Counted from the stretch's first letter, positions 44,768 through 53,440 are shown. The stretch is DNA of 64,000 nucleotides from CADEED01 sp963842515 (GCA_963842515.1 CAWJGO010000002.1:62001-126000), one strand, 5' to 3'. The notes: generated by a model from the sequence alone, not told the origin. Made by a program: numbers and translations.

Positions 44768-45118
44768 ATGACGCGGACTGCTGATCAGATCTTGCGGCCG
44801 CTTTATGCCGCGTTCAATTCCCGCGACATCGAAGTGGCGCTCGGTGGAATGTGTGCCGACGTCGAATGGGCTAATGGGATGGATGGTGGCGTCGTTCACG
44901 GCCACAGTGGCGTGCGCGAGTATTGGACGCGGCAATGGGGAATGATCGATCCGACCGTTGAGCCATTGACCATTCAGACCGACTCGGACGGCCGTCATGA
45001 CGTTGAGGTCCATGCGATTGTCAAAGACCTTCAGGGCGCAGTGCTGGTAGACAGGATCGTTCACCATGTTTACCGGCTGCGGGACGGCTTGGTGGTGGCC
45101 ATGGAGATCCGTGAGTGA
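44768..45118 (+). CDS. SnoaL-like / NTF2-fold protein
   Basis: 116 residues, one SnoaL-like domain: ILRPLYAAFNSRDIEVALGGM, VEWANGMDGGVVHGHSGVREYW, VHHVYRLRDGLVVAMEIRE. The fold supports cyclases, isomerases and non-enzymatic binding proteins. It lies 6 bases after the L7/L12-like gene. Confidence 0.87.
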   Translation: MTRTADQILRPLYAAFNSRDIEVALGGMCADVEWANGMDGGVVHGHSGVREYWTRQWGMIDPTVEPLTIQTDSDGRHDVEVHAIVKDLQGAVLVDRIVHHVYRLRDGLVVAMEIRE

Positions 45119-45323
45119 GCGTATTGGCGTGAAGAAATGGAACGCGCCGAGTTTTCGCACTCGGGAATATTTCGCGACGACCAATCTGCGCGCGAAGACG
45201 GGCGTCGGTGTCATTCTTCATTTCGGCGCGAAGGTTGGCGAAATCGCGGCGGGACCGAAGTCGATCGCAGATCCGCAAAGTGCGTTTCAAGCCGTACTGC
45301 GGCAGTGGATCGCTTACGTCTAA
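45111..45323 (+). pseudogene. DUF1801-family fragment
   Basis: 70 codons from GTG 45111 read VKKWNAPSFRTREYFATTN and LRAKTGVGVILHFGAKV, which is the C-terminal part of DUF1801 (YdhG-like) proteins; the first half of the family is missing. It overlaps the SnoaL-like stop by 8 bases and stops early (RQWIAYV). A short functional version is possible but a truncated remnant is more likely. Confidence 0.6.
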
Positions 45324-45339
45324 GATTCAAGCGCGTCCG

Positions 45340-45843
45340 GTGCCAGAAGAAGCGCTGCTCGCGAAGTACACCCGCGCCGGTGCCTTCACGGACTGTTACA
45401 CGCTCGAAGTCCCGGCAACCATTGCGCAGGCGCAGTACGTCGAGGCGTTCTATACGAGCAGAGTGTTCAAGCTGGAGCGGTGGATTCTCCGGTGGCTCGT
45501 GGACAAACCTTCCACCGACACCGAAGCTCGCGAGCTGGCCGCGGGCAGGCGCAACGCCTTTGCCGCGTGGACGATGGAGGGTCGCACTGCAGGTGAGCTG
45601 CTCATGTGCGACTACCTGGGTCGCACCCGGTCCTGGCTGATGGTGGTGGCTTGCGGGTCACCGGAGTTGCCAGCTACGCGTCTGTATTTTGGTTCCGCGG
45701 TCGTGCCGGTGATCGACAAGTCCACCGGCAAACCCACATTGGGTTCCCAGTACCAGATGCTGCTCGGCTTTCATAAACAGTACTCACGCGTGTTGCTGAG
45801 CTCCGCCAGGACTCGCCTGACGGAGCTCCGGACCCGCGCATAG
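45340..45843 (+). CDS. conserved protein of unknown function
   Basis: 167 residues from GTG 45340 (an earlier start in the same frame is possible). Features: FTDCYTLEVPATIAQAQYVEAF, ERWILRWLVDKPSTDTEARELA, LMCDYLGRTRSWLMVVAC, LYFGSAVVP and LLGFHKQYSRVLL. It looks like a compact enzyme-like fold that I recall as a conserved hypothetical family in proteobacteria, but I cannot name it. No signal peptide or membrane segment. It is the last gene of the cassette-like block and converges with bepA, 6 bases away. Confidence 0.7.
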   Translation: MPEEALLAKYTRAGAFTDCYTLEVPATIAQAQYVEAFYTSRVFKLERWILRWLVDKPSTDTEARELAAGRRNAFAAWTMEGRTAGELLMCDYLGRTRSWLMVVACGSPELPATRLYFGSAVVPVIDKSTGKPTLGSQYQMLLGFHKQYSRVLLSSARTRLTELRTRA

Positions 45844-45849
45844 GAACGG

Positions 45850-47391
45850 TCAGCCCCGACTGGTCGTGCGAGGTCGACCTTCGTTGGGATCTTTCCGTTC
45901 TTGCTGCACCGGCCGGTCGCGCCGCTTTCGATCCGAGAACAGCACCTCGCGGACTTCATCGAGCCGGGCCTGGTAACGGCTGCGTTGCACGACAGTGATG
46001 TTGGGCGCGGCGAGCGCCATTTCGAGCTGCGCCACCGATAGAGGTAGATTGCCCGTGGAGATGTGGTATTCGCTCATGTAATAGGCGGCATCGCCGGAAT
46101 CGCCGGCGCTGCTGGCGGCGAGCGCGGTGAAACGGATTTGCTCGGGCGTGGGGGCGACGTTGTTGAACAGGTCGAGCAGCACGGCGTGCGCCGCCTTCGC
46201 CTGGCCGGCCTTCAGCAGGCTTTCCGCGTAGCGCATGGTCAGCGGGATATTGCGCGGCGAGAGGTCGAGCGCACGACGGAACGTGGCGAGCGCTTCATCG
46301 GTGGCGCCCGAGCTCATGAGCGCTTGCCCCAGCGTCGACTGCAGCATGGGTAGTTGTGGGAACTGCCGCGCGAGCTCGCTCAGCGCGTCGAGCGCCGCGC
46401 GCGAATTGCCCGATTCGTAACTGGCCAGAGCTTCCCCATAACGCTCGCCGACGGTCTGATCCTGTTGCTCGCGACGTTCGGAGTAGTACCTGCGCACGTT
46501 GTCTTCCACCGGGGTTCCAAGCACACGCAACCGCTCGCGCGTCAACAAATAGCTGACGCTCTCGGCGTTTTGTTTGAGGTCCTTGAACTGCGCGGCGCGG
46601 GCGCGCGACTCGGCGATGCGATTGGTGGTGACCGGATGCGACTGCAGGATCTCCGGCAATGCGTTTCGGCTGTTGCTGCTGGTCGAGATGGCGGTGCGCC
46701 GGCCCATGGTTTCGAAGAAGTCGGGCATGCCGTAGGGATCGAATCCCGCGGACGCCAGAAAACCCATGCCGACGCGGTCGGCTTCGTTTTCATTGGAGCG
46801 AGTGAAATTGATCGACTGCTGCATGGCGGCGCCCTGTGCCATGGCGATGCCGCCCATGGCGGCGTCGCTCGAGCCGGTGGCGGCGCCGACGAGAATGGAG
46901 GCGAGGATCGCCGCCACTGTGGCGATGCTCTGGCGGCCCTGCGAGCGAACGCGGCGCGCAATGTGCCGTTGCGTGACATGCGCGATTTCGTGCGCGAGTA
47001 CGCCGGCAAGCTGCGCTTCGTTGCGAGTCGCGAGCACCAGCCCGTAGTTGATACCGATGAAACCGCCGGGCAACGCGAAAGCGTTGATGGTGTTGTCGCG
47101 CACGAAGAAGAAGGAAAAGCGCTGCGCCGAATCGCCGGTGGCCTGGGCGACGATGCGCGAACCCAGGGCCTGAAGATATTCCGTGGCCTCCGGATCTTCG
47201 ATGATCTGGCCTTCGTCGCGCAGCTGGCGCATGACTTGCAGGCCAATGCGGAATTCATCGTCGATTGTCAGCGTGGAGGAGGCCGGGCTGCCGATGTCCG
47301 GTAGGTCGTTGCCCGCACCTTGCGCGAACGTTTGCAACGGCAGCAATGCCGACAGAAACACGATCAGCAGCTTTTTCAGCGCGTTTGCCAT
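45850..47391 (-). CDS. bepA: periplasmic M48 metalloprotease BepA with TPR repeats
   Basis: 513 residues. Signal peptide (residues about 1-24, cleaved after TFAQ), then a peptidase M48 domain with the zinc site LAHEIAHVTQRH and the third ligand in NENEADRVG, then TPR helices (residues about 310-475). BepA degrades or assists outer-membrane proteins stalled at the BAM complex and LptD. The C-terminal 30 residues are basic and disordered. It is transcribed convergently with the cassette-like genes. Confidence 0.93.
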   Translation of the reverse strand: MANALKKLLIVFLSALLPLQTFAQGAGNDLPDIGSPASSTLTIDDEFRIGLQVMRQLRDEGQIIEDPEATEYLQALGSRIVAQATGDSAQRFSFFFVRDNTINAFALPGGFIGINYGLVLATRNEAQLAGVLAHEIAHVTQRHIARRVRSQGRQSIATVAAILASILVGAATGSSDAAMGGIAMAQGAAMQQSINFTRSNENEADRVGMGFLASAGFDPYGMPDFFETMGRRTAISTSSNSRNALPEILQSHPVTTNRIAESRARAAQFKDLKQNAESVSYLLTRERLRVLGTPVEDNVRRYYSERREQQDQTVGERYGEALASYESGNSRAALDALSELARQFPQLPMLQSTLGQALMSSGATDEALATFRRALDLSPRNIPLTMRYAESLLKAGQAKAAHAVLLDLFNNVAPTPEQIRFTALAASSAGDSGDAAYYMSEYHISTGNLPLSVAQLEMALAAPNITVVQRSRYQARLDEVREVLFSDRKRRDRPVQQERKDPNEGRPRTTSRG

Positions 47392-47439
47392 CGCGATGTT
47401 GGACTCCGGGCGCGGCGCTTAAGTTCGCCCCGCGTGTTT

Positions 47440-48942
47440 CTAGAGCGTATCAGAGGCGAAATCCGCCAGGCGCGAGCGTTCCCCGCGCACCAGCGTGATA
47501 TGTCCCGAATGGCCCCAGCCACGAAAGCGATTTACCACGAAGGTCAGGCCGGAGGTGGTCTCGGTGAGATAGGGGGTATCGATCTGTGCGATGTTTCCGA
47601 GGCAGACGATTTTCGTGCCCGGACCGGCCCGGGTCACCAGGGCTTTCATCTGCTTGGGCGTGAGGTTCTGTGCCTCGTCCAGGATGACATAGCGGTTGAG
47701 GAAGGTGCGGCCGCGCATGAAGTTGAGCGAGCGGATCTTGATGCGGTTGCGCAGCAGGTCGTTGGTGGCCGCGCGGCCCCAGTTGCCACCTTCGCCGGTC
47801 TTGGTCAGAACCTCGAGGTTGTCCATGAGCGCGCCCATCCACGGCTCCATTTTTTCCTCTTCGGTGCCGGGCAGGAAGCCGATGTCCTCGCCGAGCGGAA
47901 TCGTCACGCGCGTCATGATGATCTCGACGAAGCGGTTCGATTCCAGCGTCTGCATGAGGCCCGCGGCCAGCGTGAGCAATGTCTTGCCGGTGCCGGCGGG
48001 CCCGAGGATGGTCACGAAGTCGATGTCGGGGTCCATGAGCAGGTTGAGGGCGAAATTCTGCTCGCGATTGCGTGCGTTCACGCCCCAGATGCTGTGGCGC
48101 TCACTGCGGAAGTCGCGCGCCAGCTCGAGCGTCGCCTTGCCCGCCTCGATGCGCCGGACGATGGCCTCGATACCTTCGCTGGTTTCCTCGTGCACGAACT
48201 GGTTGACGTGCAGGTCGGTGACCACCGGCCCTTCGATTTCGTAGTACGTGCGGTCGGCTTCTTTCCACGAACGCATGTTCTTGCCGTGGGACTCCCAGAA
48301 GTTCGCCGGCAGCGCGGCAAGCCCCGTGTACAGCACGTCGGCATCTTCGATCGTCTTGTCGCTGTAGTAGTCCTCGGCGTGTACACCGACCACCGCAGCC
48401 TTGATGCGCAGGTTGATGTCCTTGGAGACGAGCGTGACGCGCGCTTCGTGGTGCAAAGCCTGCAGCGCCAGTGTCTGCGACAGTATGGCGTTGTCGGCGC
48501 CGTGGCCCGGTAGATAGTCGGGAAGCGCGGAGCTGAGCTGGCGCGTCTGGAAGAAGAGCCGTCCCGCGGTGCCCGGTCTGCCGCTGCCCGTGCCGTCGCC
48601 CTGGACACCGCCGTGGCCATTGCCGTTTCCGTGGCCATTTTGGCTGGCATTCATGGCCGACGGCAGCGGCAGGCCCGCGTCGATCTGATCCTTGGTGGCG
48701 TCACGCATCAAGTCGTCGAGGAAGCGGCTGGTCTGGCGCACGTTGCGCGACGCCTCCGAGAGACCCTTCTTGTTCGAATCGAGCTCTTCGAGCACCACCA
48801 TGGGTAGGTAGACGTCGTGCTCCTGGAAACGGAATATCGCGGTCGGGTCGTGCATCAGCACGTTGGTGTCGAGCACGAACAGACGGCGTTCGACGGGAGG
48901 TTTGGCCGGCTTGCCGCCGACCACGCGTTTGCCGGTAGTCAC
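47440..48942 (-). CDS. PIN-PhoH fusion protein (PhoH2/YlaK type)
   Basis: 500 residues from GTG 48942, which overlaps the bcp stop (GTGA); the frame is open further upstream. An N-terminal PIN nuclease domain (FVLDTNVLMHDPTAIF, LEELDSNKKG, LVSKDINLRIKA with the acidic residues) is joined to a PhoH ATPase (GPAGTGKTLLTLAAGL, VILDEAQNLTPKQMKALVTRAG). A glycine/asparagine-rich insert (residues about 100-130, GHGNGNGHGG) splits the PIN fold. Such fusions act as RNA helicase-nucleases; the substrate is unknown. Confidence 0.9.
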   Translation of the reverse strand: MTTGKRVVGGKPAKPPVERRLFVLDTNVLMHDPTAIFRFQEHDVYLPMVVLEELDSNKKGLSEASRNVRQTSRFLDDLMRDATKDQIDAGLPLPSAMNASQNGHGNGNGHGGVQGDGTGSGRPGTAGRLFFQTRQLSSALPDYLPGHGADNAILSQTLALQALHHEARVTLVSKDINLRIKAAVVGVHAEDYYSDKTIEDADVLYTGLAALPANFWESHGKNMRSWKEADRTYYEIEGPVVTDLHVNQFVHEETSEGIEAIVRRIEAGKATLELARDFRSERHSIWGVNARNREQNFALNLLMDPDIDFVTILGPAGTGKTLLTLAAGLMQTLESNRFVEIIMTRVTIPLGEDIGFLPGTEEEKMEPWMGALMDNLEVLTKTGEGGNWGRAATNDLLRNRIKIRSLNFMRGRTFLNRYVILDEAQNLTPKQMKALVTRAGPGTKIVCLGNIAQIDTPYLTETTSGLTFVVNRFRGWGHSGHITLVRGERSRLADFASDTL

Positions 48943-49403
48943 AGCGATCTGGCCGCCTCTAGTACTTCGGCCGCGTGGCCTTTGACGCGGACCTTGCGCC
49001 ACTCGCGCGCGAGTTTTCCCGCGGCGTCGATCAGGAATGTGCTGCGCTCGATTCCCATGAACTTCCTTCCGTACAGCGACTTTTCACGAATCACGTCGAA
49101 CAGCCGGCAAACCGTTTCGTCTTCGTCCGACAGCAGCTCGAACTGGAATTTCTCCTTGGCGCGGAATTTGGCATGCCGCTCGCAACTATCCTTGGATATG
49201 CCGAGCACCGTGGTTTTCGCGCGTTTGAAAGCCGCATGCAGGTCGCGGAAGTCCTGGCCCTCGAGCGTGCAGCCCGGTGTCATGTCCTTCGGGTAGAAGT
49301 AGAGCACCAGCTGACCGCCTTTGGCATCAGCGGACTTCCACAGCGAGCCATCCGAACGCGGCAGCGTGAATGCGGGGACTTTTTTGCCTACCTCAACAGT
49401 CAA
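48939..49403 (-). CDS. bcp: thiol peroxidase Bcp (peroxiredoxin Q)
   Basis: 154 residues from TTG 49403, whose TTGA overlaps the gcvR stop; earlier in-frame codons belong to another frame of gcvR. Peroxiredoxin fold with the peroxidatic cysteine in YPKDMTPGCTLEGQDF; the second cysteine of the CxxxxC Bcp motif is not present (TPGCTLEGQ), so it may be a 1-Cys form or use another resolving cysteine (SKDSCERH lies about 40 residues on). Reduces hydrogen peroxide and organic peroxides. Confidence 0.93.
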   Translation of the reverse strand: MTVEVGKKVPAFTLPRSDGSLWKSADAKGGQLVLYFYPKDMTPGCTLEGQDFRDLHAAFKRAKTTVLGISKDSCERHAKFRAKEKFQFELLSDEDETVCRLFDVIREKSLYGRKFMGIERSTFLIDAAGKLAREWRKVRVKGHAAEVLEAARSL

Positions 49404-49930
49404 GACTTTACTGGCTCCAGAATCGCGTCGAGGTTTTGCGCATCGCAGTAGTCCATGAACTCTTCGCGCAGGTGCGCGAGCTGCAAACGCTTGGGAACGT
49501 TGATGATCATCTGCACGGCGAACATCTGGGCGCCGGTGTGCGCTGCGGGGTAGGTGCGGGTGGATACCTCGGCGATGTCGATGCCGCGGCTGGCGCAGAA
49601 ACCCGAAAGCCCGGTGACTATGCCGGCCTGGTCCAGGCATACCACGTCGATGGAATATGGCAACAGCTCGGTACGTGGCGCGCGCGGCTCGGTGCGCTTC
49701 ATGTGCAACGACAGGCCGGTGGATTCCCCGAGGCGCGTGAGCTCGCTCTCGAGTTTGGCGAGCGAATGCCAGTTGCCGCTGACCAGAACCAGCATGGCGA
49801 ACTCGTTGCCGAGACTCGCCATGCGGCTTTCACTGATGGATCCGCCGCAGTCCGAGATGACGCGGGTCAGGTCGTGGACCATCCCGGTGCGATCGCTGCC
49901 AATGGCGGATACGGCAAGGTGTTGCTTCAT
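49400..49930 (-). CDS. gcvR: glycine cleavage system transcriptional repressor-like ACT protein
   Basis: 176 residues from ATG 49930. Two ACT domains: LAVSAIGSDRTGMVHDLTRVI with GGSISESRMASLGNEFAMLV, and SIDVVCLDQAGIVTGLSGFC with GIDIAEVSTRTYPA. GcvR binds glycine and inhibits GcvA in Escherichia. It precedes bcp, the usual gammaproteobacterial neighbour, and is divergent from dapA. Confidence 0.9.
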   Translation of the reverse strand: MKQHLAVSAIGSDRTGMVHDLTRVISDCGGSISESRMASLGNEFAMLVLVSGNWHSLAKLESELTRLGESTGLSLHMKRTEPRAPRTELLPYSIDVVCLDQAGIVTGLSGFCASRGIDIAEVSTRTYPAAHTGAQMFAVQMIINVPKRLQLAHLREEFMDYCDAQNLDAILEPVKS

Positions 49931-50024
49931 CTGGCGGCGAGTGTACCGCAGCCTTTTGGCTTGCGAATGGCGGGTGTCGACCCGTACCATGCCCGACCGT
50001 TTTACCTCGACCCTCGGATTTCTC

Positions 50025-50915
50025 ATGTACGCCGGTAGCCTGGTGGCGCTCGTGACCCCGATGCAGCCGGACGGCAGCATCGATTTCGACGCGTGGTCAC
50101 GTCTCCTCGAATTCCACGTTGCCAATGGTACAACCGGCATCGTCGTCGCCGGTTCCACCGGTGAATCCGCCACGGTCACCGACGCCGAACTCCGCGACTT
50201 GTTGATTCATGCGCGTCGCATCCTGGCCAGGCGCGTCTTGCTCATTGCCAACGCCGGCACCAGCAGCACCGCCACATCAGTGGAGCGCGCGCGCTGGATT
50301 TCCGAGCTCGACGTTGACGCCCTGCTGGTCGCGTCTCCTTCTTATGTGCGGCCGACGCAGCAGGGTTTGTTCCTGCACTTCGAGGCGATCGCGGCAAACT
50401 CGCGCATTCCGGTGCTGTTGTACAACGTGCCGAGCCGCACCGCGGTCGACTTGTTGCCAGCCACGGTCGCGCGGTTGTCACGGGTGCCGCGCATCGCGGG
50501 CATCAAGGAGGCGGTGGCGGAGCCGGCACGCATCCGCGAGCTCGTTGCTGGGAGTCCGGCCGACTTCAAAGTACTGAGTGGCGACGATCTCACCGCGCGC
50601 GATGCCATAGGGGTCGGCGCCGTCGGTGTCATTTCGGTCACCGCGAATGTCGCGCCGCGCGCCATGGCCGACATGGTGGAAGCCGCGTTGCGCGGCGATC
50701 GTGCCGGCGCGACGCAGATAGACCAGCGCCTCGTGGCCCTGCATCGAAATCTGTTCGTCGAGTCCAATCCGATCCCGGTGAAGTGGGCCGTTGCGCGTAT
50801 GGGTCTCATGGGCGGGAGCCTGCGCCTGCCGTTGACCGAGCTGTCGGCGGGGTACCATTCGATCGTCGCCGAGTCGCTGTTCGCGGCCGGTATTCCTGTC
50901 AAAGAACAGCCGTGA
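50025..50915 (+). CDS. dapA: 4-hydroxy-tetrahydrodipicolinate synthase
   Basis: 296 residues from ATG 50025. TIM barrel with the Schiff-base lysine in IAGIKEAVAE, the catalytic tyrosine in VLLYNVPSRTAVDL and the pyruvate loop AGSTGESATVT. It condenses pyruvate with aspartate semialdehyde in lysine and diaminopimelate synthesis. A small BamC-like lipoprotein gene follows, as bamC follows dapA in enterobacteria. Confidence 0.97.
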   Translation: MYAGSLVALVTPMQPDGSIDFDAWSRLLEFHVANGTTGIVVAGSTGESATVTDAELRDLLIHARRILARRVLLIANAGTSSTATSVERARWISELDVDALLVASPSYVRPTQQGLFLHFEAIAANSRIPVLLYNVPSRTAVDLLPATVARLSRVPRIAGIKEAVAEPARIRELVAGSPADFKVLSGDDLTARDAIGVGAVGVISVTANVAPRAMADMVEAALRGDRAGATQIDQRLVALHRNLFVESNPIPVKWAVARMGLMGGSLRLPLTELSAGYHSIVAESLFAAGIPVKEQP

Positions 50916-50946
50916 ACTCCTGAAGTCAGATAAGGTCGCAACCCTC

Positions 50947-51234
50947 ATGCGTATTCCTGCCATCTTCGTCGCCAGCGTCCTGATTCTCGCGTTGCTGCCC
51001 GGCTGCAAGACCCGCGGCCAGACCTGCAAGCAGGACAACAAGGACTACGTCGGCGCGCGCGAGCTGCCGCCTCTCAAGGCACCCCCGAATCTCGAAGCAC
51101 CGGATACGCGCAATTCGCTGAAAGTGCCGCCCCTCAATACGCCGGAGCGCGCGCGTGGCAAAAACGAGCCCTGCCTCGACGTTCCGCCACCGTTCGCAAC
51201 GCCCCAGGCGCCGGACGCCGCAAAGCCGAAATAG
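50947..51234 (+). CDS. small BamC-like lipoprotein
   Basis: 95 residues. Lipoprotein signal peptide with lipobox LLPGC (Cys about 20). The mature part is proline-rich and resembles only the unstructured N-terminus of BamC (DYVGARELPPLKAPPNL, LEAPDTRNSLKVP), the segment that in BamC wraps around BamD. The two helix-grip domains of BamC are absent, with no sign of them downstream. It may be a reduced BamC; position after dapA supports that. Confidence 0.7.
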   Translation: MRIPAIFVASVLILALLPGCKTRGQTCKQDNKDYVGARELPPLKAPPNLEAPDTRNSLKVPPLNTPERARGKNEPCLDVPPPFATPQAPDAAKPK

Positions 51235-51245
51235 CGAACTATTGC

Positions 51246-51251
51246 TATCAT
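51246..51251 (+). promoter_or_regulatory. likely -10 box for tRNA-Ser and ffs
   Basis: TATCAT followed by a GC-rich discriminator, about 46 bases before the mature tRNA 5' end. The -35 is unclear. The tRNA and SRP RNA lie 12 bases apart and may share it. Confidence 0.4.
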
Positions 51252-51296
51252 TCGCACCCCGTGAAGTCCCTGGGCGCAGGGCTTGCCGCGGGCAAC

Positions 51297-51386
51297 GGAC
51301 AGATGGCCGAGCGGTTGAAGGCACTTGATTGGAAGTCAAGCAACATCTAACGGTGTTCCAGGGTTCGAATCCCTGTCTGTCCGCCA
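51297..51386 (+). tRNA. tRNA-Ser (GGA anticodon)
   Basis: Acceptor stem GGACAGA/TCTGTCC, anticodon loop TTGGAAG (anticodon GGA) on the stem CTTGA/TCAAG, a long variable arm typical of serine tRNA, T-arm GGTTCGAATCC, discriminator G and an encoded CCA. It reads UCC and UCU. Confidence 0.95.
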
Positions 51387-51398
51387 CTTCTTTACCAT

Positions 51399-51510
51399 GG
51401 CAGTCCGTATCGGCTCCTTCGCGACGACTAGTTGTAAATCCCGTCAGGCCCGGAAGGGAGCAGCGGTAGCGGCGATGTCGGGCGCCGAAGTCCGGCTGGT
51501 GCGGGCTGCC
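51399..51510 (+). ncRNA. ffs: small SRP RNA (4.5S RNA)
   Basis: The conserved SRP domain IV core is present (GTCAGGCCCGGAAGGGAG with the following CAGC, GGAA tetraloop and the symmetric loop). Outer ends pair as a long helix: GGCAGTCCG at the 5' end with CGGGCTGCC at the 3' end. It binds Ffh, encoded at 8.2 kb. Ends are estimated from pairing. The ffs-dnaX order is standard in gammaproteobacteria. Confidence 0.9.
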
Positions 51511-51530
51511 TCCCAAGGATCTTCGAACCC

Positions 51531-53105
51531 ATGAGTTACCTGGCACTGGCGCGTAAGTGGCGGCCACGTTCCTTTGCCGAGCTGGTCGGCCAGGAACATG
51601 TACGCCAGGCCTTGGGCAACGCCCTCACTCAGGGGCGCGTGCATCACGCATTTCTGTTCACCGGCACGCGCGGCGTCGGCAAGACCACCATCGCCCGCAT
51701 CCTGTCGAAGTGCCTCAACTGCGACACCGGAGTCACCGCCACTCCCTGCGGTGTCTGCGCTTCTTGCAAAGAAATCGATGAGGGACGATTCGTCGATCTG
51801 ATCGAAGTCGACGCAGCTTCACGCACCAAGGTGGATGACACGCGCGAGCTGCTGGAGAACGTGCAGTACTCCCCAACGCGCGGCCGTTACAAGGTGTACT
51901 TGATCGACGAAGTACACATGTTGTCCACGCATTCGTTCAACGCGTTGCTCAAGACGCTCGAAGAGCCCCCGCCGCACGTCAAATTCCTGCTCGCCACCAC
52001 CGATCCGCAGAAGCTGCCGGTCACGGTGTTGTCGCGCTGTCTGCAATTCAATCTCAAACGTCTGCCGGTTGCACTCATCAGCGAACACCTCGCCAAGGTC
52101 CTTGGGGTCGAGAAGATAGAGTTCGAGCTCACGGCGCTGCGTCTCGTTGCGCAGGCGGCCGACGGCAGCATGCGTGATGCGCTGTCACTGCTCGATCAGC
52201 TCATCGCCTTCGGCGGCGGCAAGGTGAGTGAGGCCGGCGCGCGCGACATGTTAGGCACTATCGACCGCGATCACGTGGCGCGACTCGGACGCGCACTCGC
52301 CAGCGGAGACGCCGCGCAACTCCTGGAAACCGCGCGCTCGCTCGAGGAGTTTTCACCGGACTACGGGCAGGTGCTCGACGATCTCGCCGCACTGCTCACG
52401 CGCCTCGCGCTGCGGCAGCTCGTGCCGGGATACGAAGGTGACGAGCTGTTCGATCCGGCCTTGCTGAAAGAACTGGCCGGGGCAATTCCCGGCGAGGACA
52501 TCCAGCTTTACTACCAGACCGCGATTCTCGGCCGGCGGGACCTGCCTTTTGCCCCGGATCCACGCACGGGATTCCAGATGACGCTGGTGCGAATGCTGGC
52601 GTTTCGCCCGGCGGGCGGGACGGCGGCGAGCGCCGGGTCCGCCAGCAACGCGCGCCCGGCCGCCGCGACCTCCGCACTGCCGTCACCGGTCGCCGCGCCC
52701 ATCGTACGGCCAACCGCTGCAGGACCCATCGATCCCGTGCAGTGGTCGCGTGTCATCGGTGATCTGGACGTGAGCGGCGCCGCCCGTCAGCTGGCGACCA
52801 ATTGCGCGCTCATCGAACATCGCGGCAATACGCTCAAGCTAGCCATCGATCCCAAGGTGGCACGCACGGCGCCACAGATCGAGCGTCTCGCGCAGGCATT
52901 GGGAAAATATCTTGGCGGCCACGTAAAGCTCGAGTTCGTAGAAGGCGCGCCGGCGGTCGAGACTCCGAGCCAGCACGTGGAGCGCCGCACTGCGGCGGTG
53001 GTCGAGGCCGCGCGGCGCACACTCGAGGAAGATCCCACGGTACGTGAAATGAAAGCCCGGTTCGGAGCCACGCTGCATCCCGAGTCGGTGCGGCCCACGG
53101 AATAG
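51531..53105 (+). CDS. dnaX: DNA polymerase III subunit gamma/tau
   Basis: 524 residues. Clamp-loader AAA+ core: GTRGVGKTTIARIL, the zinc module CLNCDTGVTATPCGVCASC, the DEVHMLS Walker B and the sensor region TTDPQKLPVTVLSRC. A C-terminal tau region (about residue 365 on) is shorter than in Escherichia and rich in Ala/Pro. I do not see a clear slippery A-run that would make the short gamma form. Followed by ybaB and recR in the conserved trio. Confidence 0.95.
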   Translation: MSYLALARKWRPRSFAELVGQEHVRQALGNALTQGRVHHAFLFTGTRGVGKTTIARILSKCLNCDTGVTATPCGVCASCKEIDEGRFVDLIEVDAASRTKVDDTRELLENVQYSPTRGRYKVYLIDEVHMLSTHSFNALLKTLEEPPPHVKFLLATTDPQKLPVTVLSRCLQFNLKRLPVALISEHLAKVLGVEKIEFELTALRLVAQAADGSMRDALSLLDQLIAFGGGKVSEAGARDMLGTIDRDHVARLGRALASGDAAQLLETARSLEEFSPDYGQVLDDLAALLTRLALRQLVPGYEGDELFDPALLKELAGAIPGEDIQLYYQTAILGRRDLPFAPDPRTGFQMTLVRMLAFRPAGGTAASAGSASNARPAAATSALPSPVAAPIVRPTAAGPIDPVQWSRVIGDLDVSGAARQLATNCALIEHRGNTLKLAIDPKVARTAPQIERLAQALGKYLGGHVKLEFVEGAPAVETPSQHVERRTAAVVEAARRTLEEDPTVREMKARFGATLHPESVRPTE

Positions 53106-53119
53106 AAGAGGAGACGACG

Positions 53120-53440
53120 ATGCGCGGTGGTGGAAACATGATGAAGCAGGCCATGGCGCTGCAGGCCAACATGAAGAAGGCCCAGGAAGAGATCGCGAAT
53201 CTCGAAGTCACGGGCGAGTCCGGCGGCGGCATGGTCAAAGTCACGATGAATGGCAAACACGAAGTAAAGCGCGTTCAGATCGAGCCGCAAGTGGTTTCCG
53301 AAGACCGCGAAATGCTCGAGGACCTGATTGCCGCGGCAATCAACGACGCTGTCAACAAGGTCGATCAGCAGTCGCAGGCGCGAATGTCGTCGGTAATGTC
53401 CGGCGTGGCATTGCCGCCGGGATTCAAATTACCGTTCTAG
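53120..53440 (+). CDS. ybaB: nucleoid-associated protein YbaB/EbfC
   Basis: 106 residues: NMMKQAMALQANMKKAQEEI, GMVKVTMNGKHEVKRVQIEP and GVALPPGFKLPF are the family signatures. It binds DNA as a dimer with tweezer-like helices. It lies 14 bases after dnaX and 4 before recR. Confidence 0.95.
   Translation: MRGGGNMMKQAMALQANMKKAQEEIANLEVTGESGGGMVKVTMNGKHEVKRVQIEPQVVSEDREMLEDLIAAAINDAVNKVDQQSQARMSSVMSGVALPPGFKLPF

Noticed and set aside
51531..53105. Programmed frameshift for a short gamma form in dnaX
   Set aside because: I found no A-rich slippery sequence in the expected region.
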